Shown here one piece after another: positions 22,001-24,807 of a stretch of 24,807 bases of DNA. Below the pieces are notes generated by a model, which ran no database searches, was not told the origin of the DNA, and was given only the letters and a program-made list of their open reading frames with translations. The DNA is from Amoebophrya sp. AT5.2 (taxonomy: Eukaryota > Sar > Dinophyceae > Syndiniales > Amoebophryaceae), in assembly GCA_005223375.1 (NCBI GenBank), contig RXOD01004286.1, forward strand, positions 1 to 24,807. Reading direction: 5' to 3'. The position numbers and the translations under genes were made by a program. Numbering within the stretch: the first letter of the stretch is position 1; every line of letters starts with the position of its first letter.

Positions 22001-24111
22001 CGGAGTTAGTCTACAAACTCTGTTTGGAATGCAGCTCGGTCACGGCTGGTCTTAGTCCTCCGGGCATTTCTCGATCCGAGGGCTACGAAGCTCTGCCAAG
22101 TGTGGCGCTATTTGTCGATTTTATGACAAATTTGCCCAGAACAAAGCGGGGGAACACCGTCATTTTTACGGCGAATGATGGTGTGTCCGGCTTCCCGTAT
22201 TATTATGCTGGGAAGCATGCTACCGCGGAGTTTGCGGCAAGCTGCGTTGTCGACATCTATACCAAATACATCGAATGGTATCTACTCCAGCGCAGTGACA
22301 ACGGATCGCATTTTTTGAAGTTGTTCCGCGAGTACCTGGAGCAGCGCCTCACCAAGTTGAACCCGAACAAGGTCCTCCCGCAGCATAAGTACTCCCCTAA
22401 GTACAGTGCCCGCTCGAACGCACCCGTGGAGGCACCTCATAAAATCGCGAATCGGGGTATTCGTCTGGAGCTGTTTGGGGAAGCTGGGTTCGAGCGCGTT
22501 GTCAGTTCGGAAGGGCCTAACTCAGACATGATGCTCACCGAGGAGTCATTCGTCACCGACGCGCCGGACGACGCGCTCTGGGACGAGAAGCTGGACGGGG
22601 TCATTTCGCGTATGGTGGAGCAACCCCTCTCTGGGCTCGGTGGGCTCAGCATCGCGCACCTCCACCGGGGTCGCAGTTCAGCTAACGCCAACAGAGGGCC
22701 CCGCTACACCTCGGGTTTGCTCACGGATGCTACGGGCAAGGAGGTCTCTTCACTTTTGCGGCGCGTGCAGGATCACGGCTTAGCACTGAAGCGGCATCGG
22801 GCCGAAGAGGCTGCTATCAGGGCACGCAAACGCTACGAAGCGCTACATGGATCCGATTTGGGATGGCTCACCCCCGGAGAAGTCGTAATGCGCGTGAAGG
22901 TTTGCCCGCGCAAATTCGAGACGAAACTGGTACGACAGTTGTACGTGCTGAGGCGGGTTTACCAGAACTCTGCCGATCTCGAGCGGCTTGATGGACGTCG
23001 GTATTTCGGGGGGAACCCGTTAAACGTTGTGCTCATGCGCCCCATCAGTTTGTGCTACTCCGCCGTTGTAGCGTACTTGTACGCTTCGAGGCTCAGTAAA
23101 ACCGAAGTCGCTCGGCGTATTCACGACTTGGAGATGTGTGGCACTGAATTCGTTCACGAACTACGTGACGCTGTTGGGCGGTATGGCAGTATTGCTGCGG
23201 GGCGACTGATCACGATCGGATCGCACAATATCGACGGGCTGCGTGCTGGGTTCAAGCGCGGATGGAAATTGCAGATTGCAGGCGAGATTTTGCAACAGAC
23301 TGCCTGCTTTGGACAGGAGACCAAGATCCAGCCGCATCACGAGGGGGAATGGCGTGACATCTTGCATTGCATGTCCGGAACGACTGTGAGCACTGCGCAC
23401 ATCGACTTTCGTAGTTGTACTACTCGCGCGGGTAACTACGGGAGTTTCGCGATGCTAAGGTCCGGCGTCACGCTCCCAGATACCCCTTCACTAGAAGACG
23501 ACAAGGACTACAATCCTGGGCTGGAGGGGCGTATCATCGTTGCAGACCTCGGTGGGGGCGTGGCTGCAGTGAGTTTGTACAACGTGAACAGCGGGAAAGC
23601 GCTGAGTCGCTTGGGGACGCGCTTGCAGTGGGACAAGGCAGTTGCCGATCTCATGATCAATTTGAAAGGAAGGCTTGATTATGTTTTTGTCATCGGCGAC
23701 TTCAACGCCCTATGGGACCATAGTGCATCTTCTCGCGGCTCCGAGGTGACTTACCTCGATGAAGAAGGGGAACGCATCCCTTCCCTCACTGTTGAGGAAA
23801 GCGCATCCCTCCACGGCATGGTTACCAGCAGCAAGTACACCAAAATTGCAGTTACCCACTCCTCGGACGGGTGTCCCTACAACTTCCGCTGCGGGCGTGG
23901 TCACACGGGGGATTTTAGCTTGAGCCACCTCTTCGCCGCTAGCGGACGTGGAAAGACCATCACTCCCCCCATCGGGAATCCTTCGCTCCAAAATTTCACC
24001 GTGGAGAAAATTCCCTCGACGGAAACTGACGCTTTTGTGATGGGGCATCTCGCCATATTGGCTAGCCAGTACGACCATTGCGGCCTCATCTTCCAGGCAG
24101 TGTCGCAGTGA
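18883..24111 (+). CDS. RT-fingers-like region + integrase + AP-endonuclease-like polyprotein, 1742 aa from the frame junction
   Basis: No ATG lies near the start of the meaningful reading, so it is probably fused to the upstream polyprotein by a -1 shift at 18880-18883. Seen in order (numbered from 18883): acidic helix; unknown region; RT-fingers-like motif with ALFLAVRKAD and RLIVDAVQCN (about 305-345); basic nuclear-signal-like stretch KKTSKKRKAK (about 567-590); Pro/Asp-rich linker; integrase zinc finger H-x4-H-x30-C-x2-C (His 1011 to Cys 1050); integrase core with Asp 1079, Asp 1139 in SDNGSHF, Glu 1183; a GPY/F-like post-core region (about 1330-1385); and an exonuclease III/APE-type domain (about 1440-1742). 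Ends with TGA at 24109-24111. Ty3 polyproteins normally stop after the integrase tail, so the nuclease is an extra domain. Confidence 0.85.
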   Translation, partial: AEKIDPARIEEEIGKLDEEDVATPAVKVLRQGLPAADATCLTAFEALRGIFALGQYSRLSGVSKAPLPALTTVDYVVRTGQFRSSPNERYIVDLVFPSTETICVVPCGLVASKIDLLKGIDFKVTNWASREVSVTPQLFVTEMGSSKRIDLRGDLLIAPSGTDAASFAAVEDSAILQGADEAAVDAAIAKRLKRAEYKITPDQFSRECAERLFDVLKDWPLALQCCLTKVFMVFRVVLWTEGLPFPTVMVASAYHPIKPDAKTGGYRRISLEDLLDKILRFHLAEQVYESLLGKYLPIYGLPLHLSALFLAVRKADCLGRLIVDAVQCNKLFPPCSYPLASCEMVHGNLLTTHVAMTLGDYIAKYGRGAELTPSVEVGGALQAYIPAEKNAVGNLKEFLVKGDATFRLYRFTDLPDSGKRGDSVLMKASPAGLLPQNGGRFLDMKPTAARRPRIRAVELLHRMHEGWFKHPPSPCEFRVYKVIEGLTDQAFDAAASQPGGVERVARKVRNEKEAKKVFLGTPSVPFLCANCVAVDTNADYVIYSCGSLADPAAVVCPPVAVPAEAENKKTSKKRKAKGPQNKRNKKDTKNVGLPDGGNSDSPRNAADPSAGSSTDPPRQPPTDVLGEDVLPLDEPNKDFEEAADEAGDAPGLELGTDGPGLLLPAPHGAPDVIVDRDREEITIPGVGGGAPQNRIRTGVKKGKKKATLLPLPDPIGDGLGDGVPVAGESLEPGAAADEDFRVKPDTLVKLRTQQLKDRAGFTKRARQLVEYFSASEQVCSVALDPMCLIDDDLGAQPVESGKYLYNLCLNLLRMHFGADLQFAPSGILVVSSLHKTDAELWGLPKFATRICCLGTDPTEGYRFGFTQDFTTVADGLWVLPERVYVVYSREMSSLINIDADFLRALRTGQHRELRYVFAAHDARSQGLSEAAVQKRVEEALSVRKKPTAAKVREKTADSKRFVIQGGLVFVFRSVSRGFYVWLPKDVQKEVKLEGVVYRNTTPLRVLCSFAHTTRGHAGPTATYEIVLSLGFFHDGLHSETELVYKLCLECSSVTAGLSPPGISRSEGYEALPSVALFVDFMTNLPRTKRGNTVIFTANDGVSGFPYYYAGKHATAEFAASCVVDIYTKYIEWYLLQRSDNGSHFLKLFREYLEQRLTKLNPNKVLPQHKYSPKYSARSNAPVEAPHKIANRGIRLELFGEAGFERVVSSEGPNSDMMLTEESFVTDAPDDALWDEKLDGVISRMVEQPLSGLGGLSIAHLHRGRSSANANRGPRYTSGLLTDATGKEVSSLLRRVQDHGLALKRHRAEEAAIRARKRYEALHGSDLGWLTPGEVVMRVKVCPRKFETKLVRQLYVLRRVYQNSADLERLDGRRYFGGNPLNVVLMRPISLCYSAVVAYLYASRLSKTEVARRIHDLEMCGTEFVHELRDAVGRYGSIAAGRLITIGSHNIDGLRAGFKRGWKLQIAGEILQQTACFGQETKIQPHHEGEWRDILHCMSGTTVSTAHIDFRSCTTRAGNYGSFAMLRSGVTLPDTPSLEDDKDYNPGLEGRIIVADLGGGVAAVSLYNVNSGKALSRLGTRLQWDKAVADLMINLKGRLDYVFVIGDFNALWDHSASSRGSEVTYLDEEGERIPSLTVEESASLHGMVTSSKYTKIAVTHSSDGCPYNFRCGRGHTGDFSLSHLFAASGRGKTITPPIGNPSLQNFTVEKIPSTETDAFVMGHLAILASQYDHCGLIFQAVSQ
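19795..19912 (+). other. RT fingers-like motif downstream of RNase H
   Basis: The stretch encodes ALFLAVRKAD, then GRLIVDAVQCNKLFPP and SYPLAS. These match, in order and spacing, the Ty3 RT fingers pattern (hydrophobic-V-P-K-K, R-hydrophobic-V-D-x-x-x-x-N, Y-P-L). In normal RTs this lies 25-40 residues before motif A. Here it is about 2.6 kb after motif A, in another frame. The catalytic Asp expected after it is not seen (MTLGDYI instead). Confidence 0.55.
21760..22600 (+). other. Integrase zinc finger and catalytic core
   Basis: The N-terminal zinc finger is complete: His 21913, His 21928, Cys 22021, Cys 22030, preceded by the FVIQGGLVF strand typical of Ty3 integrases. The core has Asp at 22117 (FVDFMTN), Asp at 22297 (RSDNGSHF) and Glu at 22429 (APVEAPHK). 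The spacing is 59 and 43 residues; most Ty3 and retroviral integrases have about 35 between the last two, so there is a small insertion. Confidence 0.85.
23200..24111 (+). other. AP-endonuclease / exonuclease III-type (EEP) domain at the integrase C-terminus
   Basis: Motifs in order: SHNIDGLRAGFKRG (Asn 23227, Asp 23233) matching the Asn-x-Asp-Gly-Leu-Arg-Ala signature of APE1; FGQETK (Glu 23317) matching the metal-binding Glu; GRIIVADL then LYNVNSG (Tyr 23578); VIGDFNALW (Asp 23698, Asn 23704); GDFSLSH (Asp 23911) where APE1 has its late Asp; and YDHCGL (Asp 24073, His 24076) for the final Asp-His. Length is about 300 residues, as in the family. The resemblance is closer to APE1/ExoIII repair enzymes than to most LINE endonucleases (inference by eye). 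Expected activity: nicking at abasic sites or 3'-end trimming. Confidence 0.8.
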
Positions 24112-24265
24112 ATAAGCAGCGAAGCTGACTTTGATCGCAAAATCCTCGGCTTCATGTCGCAGGTCCGGCGCCATCAGGAGCCGCGTCAACCAAGAAATAT
24201 GAAATGAGTGGCATGGTGTGTCGGACGGATAATTTTTAATTTCTATCTCATGAACGGATTTTAAC

Positions 24266-24277
24266 AGAAGGGGAGGA
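24266..24277 (+). promoter_or_regulatory. Candidate polypurine tract
   Basis: AGAAGGGGAGGA is a 12-nt all-purine run after a T-rich stretch (GGATTTTAAC), 155 nt past the last stop codon. LTR elements use such a tract to prime plus-strand DNA, just before the 3' LTR. The expected TG at an LTR start does not follow directly. Confidence 0.35.
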
Positions 24278-24584
24278 TCACTATTTCACTCAGAAAGCAA
24301 TTTCAATTTTTTACCGATTACAATTCTATTTGAATATCATTTCTTTTAGCCAGAGAGGCGCTGAGCACATATAGTTGAGGTGACTAAAAACAAATGATCA
24401 TACTTTCTGGCACTTGAATCGATCACTTCTTCGCATTTCTGAATTACTTCATCGTCATCGAATATTTCTGCCATCAACGTCGAGGGTCGTGGGACCAAGT
24501 GATGAGATCTTTGCTTTCGGTTCTTTGTTCATTTTCAGCTCGCCAATAGCTCGCTGATGGTCACTTCGCATACAAAAGATCCTC

Positions 24585-24636
24585 CCCTAGCTTTGCTCAA
24601 TTTCAGACTGCCCTAGCTTTGCTCAATTTCAGACTG
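24585..24636 (+). repeat. 26-bp perfect tandem duplication
   Basis: Positions 24585-24610 and 24611-24636 are identical over all 26 bases. The second copy runs into hairpin H5, sharing its last base with the stem. Confidence 0.95.
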
Positions 24637-24671
24637 ATCGTTCGGCTTGGGGCTTCCCAGTCGCAACGATC
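24636..24671 (+). repeat. Conserved covarying hairpin, copy H5
   Basis: The longest copy: outer stem GATCGTT/AACGATC (24636-24642 with 24665-24671), bulged C at 24664, inner stem CGGCTTGGG paired with CCCAGTCG, loop GCTT. The outer stem differs in sequence from H1 yet pairs perfectly, and the loop-closing pair is G-C. It lies in the 3' region, outside any gene. Confidence 0.85.
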
Positions 24672-24730
24672 TAGTACAAGAAATACTACATTCACGTAAG
24701 GGCCTGAAAATGGCGTAGGAGCAAGGTATA

Positions 24731-24751
24731 CCCAGCAGTCAGGCTGCTGGG
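24731..24751 (+). repeat. 8-bp perfect terminal hairpin
   Basis: CCCAGCAG (24731-24738) pairs exactly with CTGCTGGG (24744-24751) around loop TCAGG, within 60 nt of the window end. AT-rich sequence follows. It may mark the 3' end of the transcript or a regulatory structure. Confidence 0.6.
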
Positions 24752-24807
24752 CATCAAACAACAAAATCAACTAATTAACAATGAATGTCTTTTCCTAAAA
24801 CAGTAAG

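Larger units (their letters stand above)
1..24807 (+). mobile_element. Giant Ty3/gypsy-like retrotransposon (most of one element)
   Basis: All convincing coding sequence lies on the + strand and runs in the order accessory ORFs, Gag-like, protease, RT palm, RNase H, RT-fingers-like region, integrase, AP-endonuclease-like domain. The Ty3-type order PR-RT-RH-IN is seen directly in the motifs. The length, over 24 kb, is several times that of usual Ty3 elements (about 5-10 kb). I compared positions 1-530 with 24112-24807 by eye and found no LTR-like direct repeat, so termini are undefined. The first six bases (AGTAAG) equal the last six, which may be a target-site duplication or chance. Most frames are uninterrupted over kilobases, so the copy is recent or under selection. 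Host is inferred to be a protist, perhaps an alveolate. Confidence 0.8.
24112..24807 (+). other. 3' region, AT-rich, no gene seen
   Basis: No convincing coding frame in about 700 nt. From about 24190 to 24480 it is clearly AT-rich, unlike the coding DNA. It holds a purine tract (24266-24277), a 26-bp tandem duplication (24585-24636), hairpin H5 (24636-24671) and a perfect 8-bp hairpin (24731-24751). It may include 3' UTR and the start of a 3' LTR. Confidence 0.5.

Noticed and set aside
22864..23050. Chromodomain after the integrase
   Set aside because: The sequence fits a GPY/F-like post-core region; the aromatic cage residues of chromodomains are not seen.

Overview
The window looks like one giant retrotransposon of the Ty3/gypsy type, or most of one, in a eukaryotic genome. 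Evidence: a retropepsin (DTG ... ILG), a reverse transcriptase palm with YVDD, an RNase H with its D-E-D-D residues, and an integrase with H-x4-H-x30-C-x2-C and D,D,E, all on the + strand. Short GT..AG intron candidates, Gly-Lys-rich Gag-like sequence, GC-rich coding DNA and AT-rich flanks suggest a protist. A dinoflagellate or perkinsid alveolate is my best guess, by inference only. No rRNA, tRNA, CRISPR or bacterial operon signal was seen.

Layout. 1-635: structured leader. 636-5650: four accessory ORFs placed before Gag: a Ser/Asp-rich ORF1 and a coiled-coil ORF2 that overlap by 11 nt, a small ORF3 with a possible beta-barrel fold, and ORF4, about 1100 aa, which has no internal methionine and whose only good ATG sits directly against a GTAAGT splice donor. 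5651-6178: spacer with a strong hairpin. 6179-24111: a Gag-Pol-IN coding unit of nearly 18 kb in four open segments. Frame breaks lie near 8808 (+1), 10292-10373 (-1) and 18880 (-1, at a GGGG run). 24112-24807: AT-rich 3' region with a purine tract, a 26-bp tandem duplication and two hairpins.

Four things stand out. (1) The integrase polyprotein ends in a full-length AP-endonuclease/exonuclease III-type domain with all expected catalytic residues. That enzyme normally belongs to LINE elements, at the other end of the polyprotein. (2) A stem-loop of about 28-36 nt occurs at least five times, at 1767, 1944, 6799, 6849 and 24636, with compensatory base changes in the stem. (3) The RT fingers motif is missing upstream of palm motif A and appears instead downstream of RNase H, as if the RT were permuted, and an acidic insertion of about 175 aa separates palm motifs B and C. 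(4) ORF4 is methionine-free with a spliced start codon.

How the parts would work: Gag segments form particles, the protease matures the polyprotein, RT and RNase H make cDNA, and integrase inserts it. The nuclease could nick DNA or remove damaged ends. The accessory ORFs have no recognisable function. No LTR pair is visible, so the window is either cut inside both LTRs or the element ends differently from known Ty3 elements.
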